Assembly (NCBI GenBank): GCA_963698995.1
Contig: CAVOTD010000031.1
Span: 186,001-250,000, forward strand
Origin: AP-15 sp963698995
GTDB taxonomy: Bacteria > Pseudomonadota > Alphaproteobacteria > ATCC43930 > CGMCC-115725
Direction: 5' to 3'
Length of the DNA: 64,000 bases
Shown: one piece after another, positions 44,845 to 53,260 of the stretch
Position numbering within the stretch: position 1 is the first letter of the stretch
Layout: the number at the start of each line of letters is the position of its first letter
The notes under the pieces: model-generated
What the model was told of the DNA's origin: nothing
Seen by the model: the letters and a program-made list of their open reading frames with translations, nothing else
The model's database searches: none
Program-made: the position numbers and the translations under genes

Positions 44845-45936
44845 TTGCCGGATGCTATTGAGCGGGCGCCGTCGCATTTGCGCCCGACGGCGGAGCCGGG
44901 AATGCCTGTAAACGATGCTACTGGCGCAAGATCCAGTGATACCGACGCAGAAGCAATGATCTCCATCGTCGTGCCGGCGTATAATGAAGCTGAAGGCATC
45001 GTCGAATTCAACAGGCGTTTGGCGCAGGTGCGCGCCAAACTGTTCGAACCCAGCGAGGTTGTTTACGTTAACGACGGGAGTAGCGACAACACCTATACTA
45101 TACTGCGCCGGCTGCGTGAGGACGATATGGCTATCTCCATCGTCAATCTCAGCCGAAATTTTGGCAAGGAGATCGCGCTTACCGCCGGCCTGGATCATAG
45201 CCGCGGTGATGCCGTGATCGTCATCGACGCCGATTTGCAGGATCCGCCCGAGCTGATTCCACGCCTGATCGAGGCCTGGCGCGACGATCAAGCCGATGTC
45301 GTATTTGCGCAACGCCGGTCGCGCGCCGGCGACAGCTGGGTGAAGCGAGCGACGGCCTTCGGTTTCTACCGAGTGATGAACGCGATCGGCCGCCAGAGCG
45401 TGCCGGTCGACACCGGAGATTTTCGGCTCCTCAGTCGGCGCGCGGTCGAGGCTGTGAAAACCTTGCGCGAGCAGCATCGTTTTATGAAGGGCTTATTCGC
45501 GTGGATTGGTTTTCGTCAAGTCGCCGTGCCATACGAACGTGACTGCCGGTTGGCCGGCCGTACCAAATGGAATTATTGGAAGCTGTGGAACTTGTCGCTC
45601 GAAGGTATCACCTCGTACAGCATAGCGCCGCTGAAAATGGCAACATATTTGGGTCTGTTTGCTGCCGTTGTCGCAGCCCTCTACGGAATTTACATAACCG
45701 GCCTGACTATCCTCTACGGAAACCCGGTTGCCGGCTATCCATCCTTGCTGGTGGTGATCCTTTTTTTCGGCGGTGTTCAGCTTCTATCATTGGGAATAAT
45801 CGGTGAATATCTCGGGCGTGTGTTTAATGAGACCAAGAAACGACCTCTCTATTTCGTGGACGCGGTGCTGCCGGCCCGATTGCCGAGCTTGACGAGCACA
45901 GCGTTATCGGAGGGTCGTTCCCGGGAAACCTGCTAA
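44845..45936 (+). CDS. GT2 glycosyltransferase, polyprenyl-phosphate sugar type
   Basis: A 363-residue family 2 glycosyltransferase like GtrB/DPM1: SIVVPAYNEAEGI, VYVNDGSSDNT, DADLQDPPELIP (the DxD metal site) and RRSRAGDSWVKR. Two membrane helices close the protein (about 265-290 and 300-325). These enzymes transfer a sugar from a nucleotide to undecaprenyl phosphate on the cytosolic face, giving the donor for membrane transferases such as the one encoded at 46.9 kb. The start is a TTG with AGGAGA six bases upstream; an ATG at 44902 is the fallback. Confidence 0.92.
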   Translation: MPDAIERAPSHLRPTAEPGMPVNDATGARSSDTDAEAMISIVVPAYNEAEGIVEFNRRLAQVRAKLFEPSEVVYVNDGSSDNTYTILRRLREDDMAISIVNLSRNFGKEIALTAGLDHSRGDAVIVIDADLQDPPELIPRLIEAWRDDQADVVFAQRRSRAGDSWVKRATAFGFYRVMNAIGRQSVPVDTGDFRLLSRRAVEAVKTLREQHRFMKGLFAWIGFRQVAVPYERDCRLAGRTKWNYWKLWNLSLEGITSYSIAPLKMATYLGLFAAVVAALYGIYITGLTILYGNPVAGYPSLLVVILFFGGVQLLSLGIIGEYLGRVFNETKKRPLYFVDAVLPARLPSLTSTALSEGRSRETC

Positions 45937-45989
45937 CCGGCAATATCTCACAACCGAATTTGCCGGCGGCGCAGCGGATGTTTCGCTTT

Positions 45990-46724
45990 TCAAACCTTCT
46001 GCGCCAACAATACGATTGATACACCGAACGGTATCCGGACAACTTCGTGCAAATAACGTTCGCTCGCAAACACAGCCTCGAGCAACCAATTGAAAGGAGC
46101 CGGAGGTATTGACAGTTGAACACCATTCTGATAGCGAACGCCTTTACGTCGGTCGAGTAGACGGGCAGCTGCAACCATTGGAAACAGCCAAAAATTGCAA
46201 TAATTTGCGAGAATTATCCGATAGCCCGCACGCTCGACGAGGCGGATGAGCGGCCGCAACCGATAACGACGCTTATGGTGGTGGCTTTCGTCATGCGGAC
46301 TCCACAGAAAGCGAAATGCCGGTACTGTGATCAGCAATTTTCCGCCAGTCGCCAGACGGGCGCGCAGCGCCACCAGAGTTTCCAGGTCGGGCTCGATATG
46401 TTCGAGCACATCGAATGCGGTGATCAGATCGAATTGCTGGCTTCCGAACGGAATTCTGTCCGGCAGCATGCCGTGCTCGGCCTTGACGACGCTGCGCCGG
46501 TCGGACAGCGCGCGCGCCTCGGGGTTCAGTTCCATTGCAAACAGACGACCAAATTGCGACAGCATGGCGAGATTGCCGCCTGTGCCGCTGCCCACCTCCA
46601 GTATCGCTGGATTGTCGGGCAGTTCGAGCCCTCGCAAAATGCGCGTCGCGATCGCACGTCTGGCGCGAAACCACCAGTGCTGATCCTCCACTCTTGCCAA
46701 TGCTAAATATACTTCCGGCTGCAT
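45990..46724 (-). CDS. Class I SAM-dependent methyltransferase
   Basis: A 244-residue Rossmann-fold methyltransferase: motif I ILEVGSGTGGNLAMLSQFG, acidic residue in FAMELNPEA, the FDLITAFDVLEHIEPD motif, and a long arginine/histidine-rich segment (HDESHHHKRRYRLRP) that recurs in methyltransferases of polysaccharide loci. A C-terminal hydrophobic helix may attach it to the membrane. The start is set at the ATG at 46724 (GAGG upstream); a frame 16 codons longer exists. The only minus-strand gene between two plus-strand glycosyltransferases. Confidence 0.85.
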   Translation of the reverse strand: MQPEVYLALARVEDQHWWFRARRAIATRILRGLELPDNPAILEVGSGTGGNLAMLSQFGRLFAMELNPEARALSDRRSVVKAEHGMLPDRIPFGSQQFDLITAFDVLEHIEPDLETLVALRARLATGGKLLITVPAFRFLWSPHDESHHHKRRYRLRPLIRLVERAGYRIILANYCNFWLFPMVAAARLLDRRKGVRYQNGVQLSIPPAPFNWLLEAVFASERYLHEVVRIPFGVSIVLLAQKV

Positions 46725-46856
46725 CGTCTGCCTCGTTCGCCGCCATGAAACGCGGTTTATCCACGATAGCACTTCTGGAGGCTGCTGTCACAGTGTCCAG
46801 TAACCTTGTGCATTTCTCGTCTGATGTTAAGACCTGCCGGCCGAGCATAATGTAAC

Positions 46857-48515
46857 ATGCTGCAACTCGTCGACACGTCGACCAAGGCCGACGTCAAATT
46901 GGACTGGCTTTATGCCATTCTCATTTTAACCGTTGCGGCACTGATTCGAGCGGCGTTGTTCTCGCGCGGGCTGGGCACCGATGAAATCGTTTATATCAGT
47001 CAAGCCTATCATCTGCTCGATGGCGATTTCAGCCGCGGCACATACCTTGGTGCGATCCGATACGGGGTAAACGCGTTCCAAGCACTATCGATTGCTCTGT
47101 TCGGCAACGGGGTAATAGGAGCCGCCGGGCTCTTCTTCATTTGCTCGCTCGCCAACGTGCTCCTCGCATATTGGTTCGCTTTTCATCTTTGGGGGAGACA
47201 CGGCGCGATTTGGGCGGGACTGACGCTCGCCGTGCTGCCGATCGACGTCGCGGTCGCAGGAAGTCTCAACCCGGATCCCTATCTCGGCCTAATAATCTCC
47301 GCATCGTTTGTGGTCTTCTACCTAGCAGAGGAACAGGATCGGGCTATCCTCTATTTCCTGGCTGGGCTGCTTGCGGGATGGGTGTTCTGGATCAAGGAGG
47401 AGGTGCTGGTTTTCGGCCTCGTGTTCGTATTCCTCGCTTTGCCAGGTCGGCCCTGGCGGGCGGGCTGGTTGTGGTTCATGCTCGGCGGCTTCGCTTGTAT
47501 TGTGGCCGATCTCGCTTTCTTTTGGGTGGTGTATGGCGATCCGTTCTATCAATACAGCATAGTCCACAAGGATGTCGGGGGCTGGCTCGCCACCGAGCCG
47601 GTCGGCAAGTCGTCGCCATGGGCGTATCCGCGTTATCTATTCGTCAATCTCTACCATACCGGCTTATTGGGCTGGCTGGCCCTGGCGGGGGGCCTCCTGA
47701 TGCTACGCCGGCAAGGCGAGCCGGGTCGCCGCTTTGTGCTCGGCTGGGCGATTGGGTTGCTGCTGATTTTTTCGCTGCTCCCGGTGGCGTTTTCGCCGCT
47801 GACATTCATCCGCAAGCAAGCCAATTACATGGAGATATTTGTCCTGCCGCTGGCGTTGCTGGCGGGATGGTTCTTGGCGCAACAGCGGCGCGCCGTCGCG
47901 TTTGCCCTCGGAGGTATCACGGTCGCCTCCGGCATTGTCCTCTCGGCTCTGGAGCAGCAGGTTATTCGTGTCGTGACGGTCAACGGTCGAGCGGCCGCCG
48001 CGTTTGCCGAAGCGCATGCAGGCACGCCGGTTTTGGGTCCGCTGACCGCCCAACGGCAGAGTATCGTTGAGCGTCTGCTTCACGGATCGCTGGACAGCAG
48101 CGGCGATATCCGGCCGGCAGCAGATTTGCGCGGCCTTTCGCTGATCGGTGGGTCGGGGAACGATGTTGTCGCCTATCTCATAGAGGATCCGCAGATGCAG
48201 CGGTGGCCCGACGCCCGAACCGATGGCGCGGTTTCCGAGAGCCTTCGCGGTTGCTTGATCGCAGTCGGGCCGCTCGACCGAGGCGACCTCGGCCGTGGCC
48301 GATCGTTGGTCGAGGCGCTGCGAAATATCCTGTCGTATTTGCCGTCACCTTATGGAGCGGTTGCGTTGAAGGCCACCGATCCGATGTGGCAAGTTGCTCC
48401 GGCGCAGGTCTACGCGGTGACCCGGGAATGCGCGCGTCAGGACCAGGCCAAATCCGCCTCGCCTCGCTCGCGTAACGTGGTACAGCAGTTCGCGGAGGGA
48501 GCGCCACACCGATAG
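46857..48515 (+). CDS. Polytopic membrane glycosyltransferase (GT39/ArnT-like)
   Basis: A 552-residue protein with about ten membrane helices in the first 365 residues. The first periplasmic loop carries the acidic GLGTDEIVYISQAYHLLDGD, the usual catalytic site of the PMT/ArnT (GT-C) superfamily, which uses polyprenyl-linked sugars. The C-terminal 180 residues are soluble. It fits a role taking the lipid-linked sugar made by the GT2 enzyme and attaching it to a surface acceptor. Acceptor unknown. Confidence 0.85.
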   Translation: MLQLVDTSTKADVKLDWLYAILILTVAALIRAALFSRGLGTDEIVYISQAYHLLDGDFSRGTYLGAIRYGVNAFQALSIALFGNGVIGAAGLFFICSLANVLLAYWFAFHLWGRHGAIWAGLTLAVLPIDVAVAGSLNPDPYLGLIISASFVVFYLAEEQDRAILYFLAGLLAGWVFWIKEEVLVFGLVFVFLALPGRPWRAGWLWFMLGGFACIVADLAFFWVVYGDPFYQYSIVHKDVGGWLATEPVGKSSPWAYPRYLFVNLYHTGLLGWLALAGGLLMLRRQGEPGRRFVLGWAIGLLLIFSLLPVAFSPLTFIRKQANYMEIFVLPLALLAGWFLAQQRRAVAFALGGITVASGIVLSALEQQVIRVVTVNGRAAAAFAEAHAGTPVLGPLTAQRQSIVERLLHGSLDSSGDIRPAADLRGLSLIGGSGNDVVAYLIEDPQMQRWPDARTDGAVSESLRGCLIAVGPLDRGDLGRGRSLVEALRNILSYLPSPYGAVALKATDPMWQVAPAQVYAVTRECARQDQAKSASPRSRNVVQQFAEGAPHR

Positions 48516-48534
48516 CCTCGGCGACCCTGCCGAG

Positions 48535-49560
48535 ATGTTGCGCGGCAAGATCATGAAGTCACGAGGGCCCACCGAGGTTTGCATTACCATTGATACTGAG
48601 TTCAGCATAGGCGGCAATTTTGCTGATCCCCAAATGCTGCCGGTTGCCGAACCGATCGTGCTCGGATCGGTCGGAGGCCGGGAGCATGGCCTCGGCTTTT
48701 TGCTCGACAGCTTCGCCGAGTTCGGGGTGCATGCCACGTTTTTTGTCGAGGCATTGCAGACCGCCTATTTTGGCCTCGAACCGATGGGAAGTATCGCAAG
48801 AAGGATTGCCGGCGCCGGGCACGATGTGCAACTGCATTTGCATCCGTGCTGGCTGCACTATGAAGCCGCTGCCGACAAACGGCCCGAGAAGCCACCCGAT
48901 GATTCCTGCGCGGGCCGAACCGACGCCGAGCTGGACCGTCTATTTGAATTGGGCTTCTCGGCGTTTTCGGGTTGGGGGATGCCGGCTCCTCAGGCGGTGC
49001 GGCCCGGCAATTTCCAGGTCGACGCAAAGTTCTTCCGAGCGGCTGACCGGTCGGGGCTGCGCTTCAGTTCCAGCATCGCTTTGCCGATCTATCGGCCTTG
49101 CGACGAGCGTCTTGGGTGGGTCGGCGGCACGCATCGAATGGGCCGTATTTTGGAGTTCCCGGTATTTTGCTATACTTATCGGATCGGCGGCAAAGCCCGA
49201 CTGCGCGCCCTTTGTGTGACCGCCTGCTCCAGTGCCGAGACGCTGTTTGTGTTACGCCAGGCGCAGGCGCACCAGATCTCGCCGATCGTCATCCTGACGC
49301 ATCCGCAAGAATACATTAAAAAGAAGGACTTTCGGTATGCCAAACTACGGCGCAATCGGGTGAACCAGACCCGCCTCAGAACACTTCTGACATTTTTGAC
49401 GCAGAACCGGGATGATTTTGTCGCGCTGCCGCTTTCCCGGTTGAGCGCTGTCGGCGGGGATAGCGGCAACCGGGACCACCCGTCAGTTTCGGTGCCTTTC
49501 GGAACCTCGATGGCGCGAATGCTCGAAAACGGCGTAAACGACCGGCTTTGGTGGTATTAG
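48535..49560 (+). CDS. NodB-like polysaccharide deacetylase
   Basis: A 341-residue protein with the carbohydrate esterase 4 fold: motif 1 CITIDTEFS (catalytic Asp), metal-binding His pair in VQLHLHPCW, FRAADRSGLRFSSS and the late ILTHPQEYIKKKD. Motif 1 reads DTE rather than the usual DDG, as in the distant deacetylases found in polysaccharide loci. It is expected to remove N- or O-acetyl groups. No signal peptide, so it may act on a lipid-linked intermediate in the cytoplasm. Its end overlaps the next gene by 13 bases. Confidence 0.8.
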   Translation: MLRGKIMKSRGPTEVCITIDTEFSIGGNFADPQMLPVAEPIVLGSVGGREHGLGFLLDSFAEFGVHATFFVEALQTAYFGLEPMGSIARRIAGAGHDVQLHLHPCWLHYEAAADKRPEKPPDDSCAGRTDAELDRLFELGFSAFSGWGMPAPQAVRPGNFQVDAKFFRAADRSGLRFSSSIALPIYRPCDERLGWVGGTHRMGRILEFPVFCYTYRIGGKARLRALCVTACSSAETLFVLRQAQAHQISPIVILTHPQEYIKKKDFRYAKLRRNRVNQTRLRTLLTFLTQNRDDFVALPLSRLSAVGGDSGNRDHPSVSVPFGTSMARMLENGVNDRLWWY

Positions 49561-50501
49561 CCTTGCCGCAGAAGAATTGGGAGCTCGCCCGGGTTCCGTT
49601 CAAATTCCAATTTGGCGACATTGTTTTGGGGAGCGCCGTCCTGTCGCTCTTTCGCCGCAACGCGCAACTTGATGAGCCGCCATTGGACGTCGACGATTTG
49701 CCGGAACCGCCGCCGCGGCTCGATGGTGCTGACGGCTATGTGGTCTGGTCACACCCACTCGCGGCGCGGTGCCCCGCCCTGCGGGCGCGGAGCAGCGGGA
49801 TTCTCTACGTACCGCAACAGTATAGACGTTTCTCCGTCGACCTGTCGGGCGATTTCGAGCAGTACCTGTCGGGTTTCTCGGGCAAGACGCGCTCAGGCTT
49901 GCGGCGCAAGCTCCGCCGCTTCGCCGAGGCTTCGGGAGGTTCCATCGACTTCAGGGAATACCGCACGGCAGAACAGATAGCAGCGTTCTTTCCATTGGCG
50001 CGAAGAGTATCGGAGAAAACCTACCAGGAACGGCTTCTCCGGATCGGCCTGCCGACGGGTGACGCATTCATCGCGTCGGCCCAGGCATTGGCTGAGCAGG
50101 ATAATGTCCGCGCCTACCTCTTGTGCCTAAAGGGCGACCCGATCAGCTATCTTTATTGCCCGGTAGACCAGCGGGTCGTCGTATACGACCGTCTCGGCTA
50201 CGATCCCGCGTCCGCGTCGCTCTCTCCAGGCACCGTCCTGCAATTGCTGGCACTAGAGGCCTTGTTTGCCGAGCGGCGGTTTACGGCCTTCGACTTTACC
50301 GAAGGAGAAGGACAGCACAAGGAGCTGTTTTCGACTAAGAGCCGCTTGTGCGGCGACGTCTATGTTCTCAACCGGCGCTTTATCCCGGGGTCGCTGGTAA
50401 CCCTGCATCACGCCGTGGATAAGCTATCTGTTGGGGCCGGGCTCTTGCTGGATCGCCTGAACCTCAGGTCGCCGCTGCGCCGGCTGGTGCGCGGCATTTG
50501 A
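49548..50501 (+). CDS. FemAB/GNAT-fold acyltransferase (BioF2-like)
   Basis: A 317-residue protein of the GNAT_6/FemAB-like group: FSGKTRSGLRRKLRRFAEAS, YLYCPVDQRVVVYDRLGYDP and the conserved FDFTEGEGQHKELFSTK. These enzymes N-acylate amino sugars or other polysaccharide building blocks and often sit beside deacetylases: the deacetylase exposes the amine, this enzyme re-acylates it. It is read from a TTG overlapping the deacetylase gene, and the exact start is uncertain. Confidence 0.8.
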   Translation: MVVLALPQKNWELARVPFKFQFGDIVLGSAVLSLFRRNAQLDEPPLDVDDLPEPPPRLDGADGYVVWSHPLAARCPALRARSSGILYVPQQYRRFSVDLSGDFEQYLSGFSGKTRSGLRRKLRRFAEASGGSIDFREYRTAEQIAAFFPLARRVSEKTYQERLLRIGLPTGDAFIASAQALAEQDNVRAYLLCLKGDPISYLYCPVDQRVVVYDRLGYDPASASLSPGTVLQLLALEALFAERRFTAFDFTEGEGQHKELFSTKSRLCGDVYVLNRRFIPGSLVTLHHAVDKLSVGAGLLLDRLNLRSPLRRLVRGI

Positions 50502-50532
50502 CCGATGTGAGGCGGTAGTGCAGTTTGCGGAT

Positions 50533-51174
50533 TTAGTGCGACGGCTTCAGTGGGAGGTCGTCGATGCGGTCGATAGGGTTGCACGGCACTCGCCTGCGCG
50601 TTGGTCGCCAGCAGAACCGGAGCGCCCGCGGCATGCCGAAGGGATGGATCTCAAGTACCGAGGCAATCTGCCGCCAACCCGCGGTCTCGAACGCATGGTA
50701 GGAGGCGTGATGCGTGTACCACATCCAAGTATAGAGCGAGCGCCAACCGCTGCGACGCATTTCCGCCGAGGCATGACGTATCAGGGCGGGCGCCAATCCG
50801 CGGCCGCGATAATTCGACGCCGTCACCAGATCGACCAATACCGCCTCGTCCTTCTGCAGGCTCCAGAGCAGCGGGTCGTTGAAACGCTGCGGACCCCAGA
50901 ACCAGCAAACGGCCGCCAGATCGCCATCGAGGAACAGCCCATAGCCGTAGGCATTGTGACCGCCATAGCAAAAGCGGTCGCGCAGCTCCTCACTCACGGT
51001 CGTCGCCGGCGCCACTGCCTCGAGCCGCCCGAAACTGATGCTACGCGGCACCTCGGGCGAGCCTTCCATCGATGTTGAACGGTAGATGCGGTTGAACCGG
51101 TACGGCCCGAATAGCAGCCTAGCCGCCCGCCTGACGGCTCGCCTCAGTCCCCAACCTGCACTAATATCCAGCAT
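50533..51174 (-). CDS. GNAT-family N-acetyltransferase
   Basis: A 213-residue protein. The acetyl-CoA binding loop is SNYRGRGLAPALIRHA, preceded by DEAVLVDLVTA and followed by TWMWYTHHASYHAFETAGW, the usual GNAT motif order A-B. The N-terminal 60 residues are basic and amphipathic. It is convergent with the preceding acyltransferase gene and divergent from the methyltransferase that follows. Substrate unknown; its location suggests a glycan or its precursors. Confidence 0.82.
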   Translation of the reverse strand: MLDISAGWGLRRAVRRAARLLFGPYRFNRIYRSTSMEGSPEVPRSISFGRLEAVAPATTVSEELRDRFCYGGHNAYGYGLFLDGDLAAVCWFWGPQRFNDPLLWSLQKDEAVLVDLVTASNYRGRGLAPALIRHASAEMRRSGWRSLYTWMWYTHHASYHAFETAGWRQIASVLEIHPFGMPRALRFCWRPTRRRVPCNPIDRIDDLPLKPSH

Positions 51175-51209
51175 CGTCTAATTTACCCGGACGGCGATCC
51201 CGACCTCCC

Positions 51210-51953
51210 ATGAACAGATGGCTTGCACGTCTGGGATACGCATTGCGCCGGCATGGTCCCACCGGGTTACTCTGGCTTGCCGGCTACAATATTGTGTACT
51301 ACCTGTCGGGGCGCAACCGCGGCCCGAATAGGACGGCGAATAAAGATCCGTTCGACGAAAAGTACGGCACCGACACTAGCGGAACCCGGGAGATCGGCAC
51401 GCTCGATGTCGTGCACTCGCCCGCGGCACGCTATGCGGTGCGCTATGACCCCAGCAGCGCGGAAGCGGTTGTCGCCCAGCTCGATAAGCTTCGAATAGAA
51501 TATGCACAATTCACCTTCATTGATTTCGGTTCGGGCAAAGGCAGAGCCTTGCTGGTGGCCGCCGGGTTCCCTTTCAAGGAGGTGATTGGGATCGAATTCT
51601 CGCGGGAGCTTCACGACGTTGCCGTGCGGAACATTGCGCGGCTTCCGCAGGATGCCACTCGGGCCGGCGCAGTCCGCAGCGTCTGCGGTGATGCCGGCTC
51701 ATTCGAACCGCCATTATCGGATCTCGTCTGCTACTTCTATAATCCGTTCGGAGCACCGGTCATGCAGGCGGTTGCGGCGCGGCTGGTAGCCCATCGTGAA
51801 CGGTCCGGCTGTCGCATCATCATCATCTATATCCATCCACAGCATCCCGAAATCTTCGAAAAAACAGGCAACTTCGTCGTCCTCGATAAGAACCGGCACG
51901 CCCTCGTGCTGAGCACCCCTCTTCCCATCGCCGGCAGTCCGGTGGCGTTCTGA
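51210..51953 (+). CDS. SAM-dependent methyltransferase of the glycan cluster
   Basis: A 247-residue protein with motif I FIDFGSGKGRALLVAAGFPF, acidic residue in VIGIEFSRE, and DLVCYFYNPFGAP further on. This GSGKGR form is typical of methyltransferases in exopolysaccharide gene sets. The start is the ATG at 51210; no strong Shine-Dalgarno site. Divergent from the GNAT gene over 35 bases. Confidence 0.82.
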   Translation: MNRWLARLGYALRRHGPTGLLWLAGYNIVYYLSGRNRGPNRTANKDPFDEKYGTDTSGTREIGTLDVVHSPAARYAVRYDPSSAEAVVAQLDKLRIEYAQFTFIDFGSGKGRALLVAAGFPFKEVIGIEFSRELHDVAVRNIARLPQDATRAGAVRSVCGDAGSFEPPLSDLVCYFYNPFGAPVMQAVAARLVAHRERSGCRIIIIYIHPQHPEIFEKTGNFVVLDKNRHALVLSTPLPIAGSPVAF

Positions 51954-52239
51954 AGGGTGCTGCCGGCAAACTGTCCCGGCTCCGCTAAGCCTTGCAGGGG
52001 CGCCAAGATGGACGGTAGGTATGGCCATAGTAGACGATCCTCGTCCTTGCATGAATCACCCGATTGGTGTATGTCGGCTACGCCAATTTTCAAACTCGAC
52101 ACTTAGCAACACGTTTACAACTGGTTCGATATCGCAGTTGGACTTAATAAAGTTAAAAAGTGGGATAAGCCAAGGAAGTTACGACCCACAAACATGGTCC
52201 CAATCGTGAGTCTTTCTCTGCACGAACGCAGCAATTGGG
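51954..52239. other. Intergenic region before the third methyltransferase
   Basis: About 286 bases without a recognisable gene. The second half (52080-52170) is AT-rich (acttaataaagttaaaaagtg), consistent with a promoter for the next two genes. No clear -35/-10 pair fixed. Confidence 0.35.
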
Positions 52240-53103
52240 ATGTCAGCGGTCAATAACGTTGCCGCGCAGCATGAGCGCGAGGTAAGTGCCGGGCGACGCT
52301 TCCGCTTCGGCCGAAACTGGGCGCGTTTTCTGAAGCGGCTGAATCTCGAGCGGATCGTCGAGGCGGAAGACAATTTGAAGGAATTCCTCGGAGACGTGAC
52401 GCTCGCCGGCAAGACTTTTTTGGATATCGGCAGCGGTTCAGGCCTTTCGTCGCTCGCCGCTCGCCGCCTCGGCGCCGTGGTTACCTCGTTCGACTTCGAC
52501 AGTCACAGCGTCGCCTGTACCGAGGAGCTGCGACGTCGTTATTCGGCGGGCGACAGGTCGTGGGCGATCGAGCAGGGTTCGGTACTCGACAGACAGTATC
52601 TCGGCAGTCTAGGCCAATTCGATGTCGTTTATTCTTGGGGTGTGCTGCACCACACCGGGGCGATGTGGCAGGCGATGGAGAATGTGAAACCGCTGGTCGC
52701 GCCCGGCGGTCTGTTGTTCATTGCGATATACAACGATTGTGGCGAAGTCAGCCGGTGGTGGCTCGAGCGGAAGCGCCGTTACAATGCCCTGCCGCGTTTG
52801 CTGCGCCCGCTCTACGCGATCTACGTTTGGACACCGCAGGAACTCAGATCGCTTTTTAGCTATCTGCGCTCGGGGAAATTGAGAGGCTATATTCAGGAGC
52901 TGACCACGGCCAGCGGCGGCCGCGGGATGAGCTGGATCCATGACGTCGTCGATTGGGTCGGCGGCTACCCGTACGAGTATGCAAGCGTCTCGGCGATCAC
53001 TGATTTTTACGAACACGCCGGTTTCGTGCGGGTCAAAGTTCGCGAGAACAGCTCGTATGGATGCCATCAGATCGTCTTCGCGCGTTCGATGAACGGATCT
53101 TAG
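52240..53103 (+). CDS. SAM-dependent methyltransferase with C-terminal extension
   Basis: A 287-residue protein: motif I FLDIGSGSGLSSLAARRLGA, FDFDSHSVACTEELRRR, and FDVVYSWGVLHHTGAMWQA (motif II, common in UbiE/COQ5-type methyltransferases). An added C-terminal stretch with RLLRPLYAIYVWTPQELRSL and DVVDWVGGYPYEYAS is characteristic of methyltransferases in surface-polysaccharide clusters. Third methyltransferase of the cluster, so several O-methylations of the glycan are plausible. Confidence 0.84.
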   Translation: MSAVNNVAAQHEREVSAGRRFRFGRNWARFLKRLNLERIVEAEDNLKEFLGDVTLAGKTFLDIGSGSGLSSLAARRLGAVVTSFDFDSHSVACTEELRRRYSAGDRSWAIEQGSVLDRQYLGSLGQFDVVYSWGVLHHTGAMWQAMENVKPLVAPGGLLFIAIYNDCGEVSRWWLERKRRYNALPRLLRPLYAIYVWTPQELRSLFSYLRSGKLRGYIQELTTASGGRGMSWIHDVVDWVGGYPYEYASVSAITDFYEHAGFVRVKVRENSSYGCHQIVFARSMNGS

Positions 53104-53260
53104 GATCCTCCGGCCCTGCCCCAACCAGTGCTACCTCGGCGAAAACGGAAGCGGCGCGGCGCCGAAACGCGATCAAGCGCGCGCGTCGGACGCCGAGCAT
53201 GCATCATCAGAGCCGCTTGCCGCATCGCGTCCATCGTCTCGACTGCTCCGGATCTCGCCG

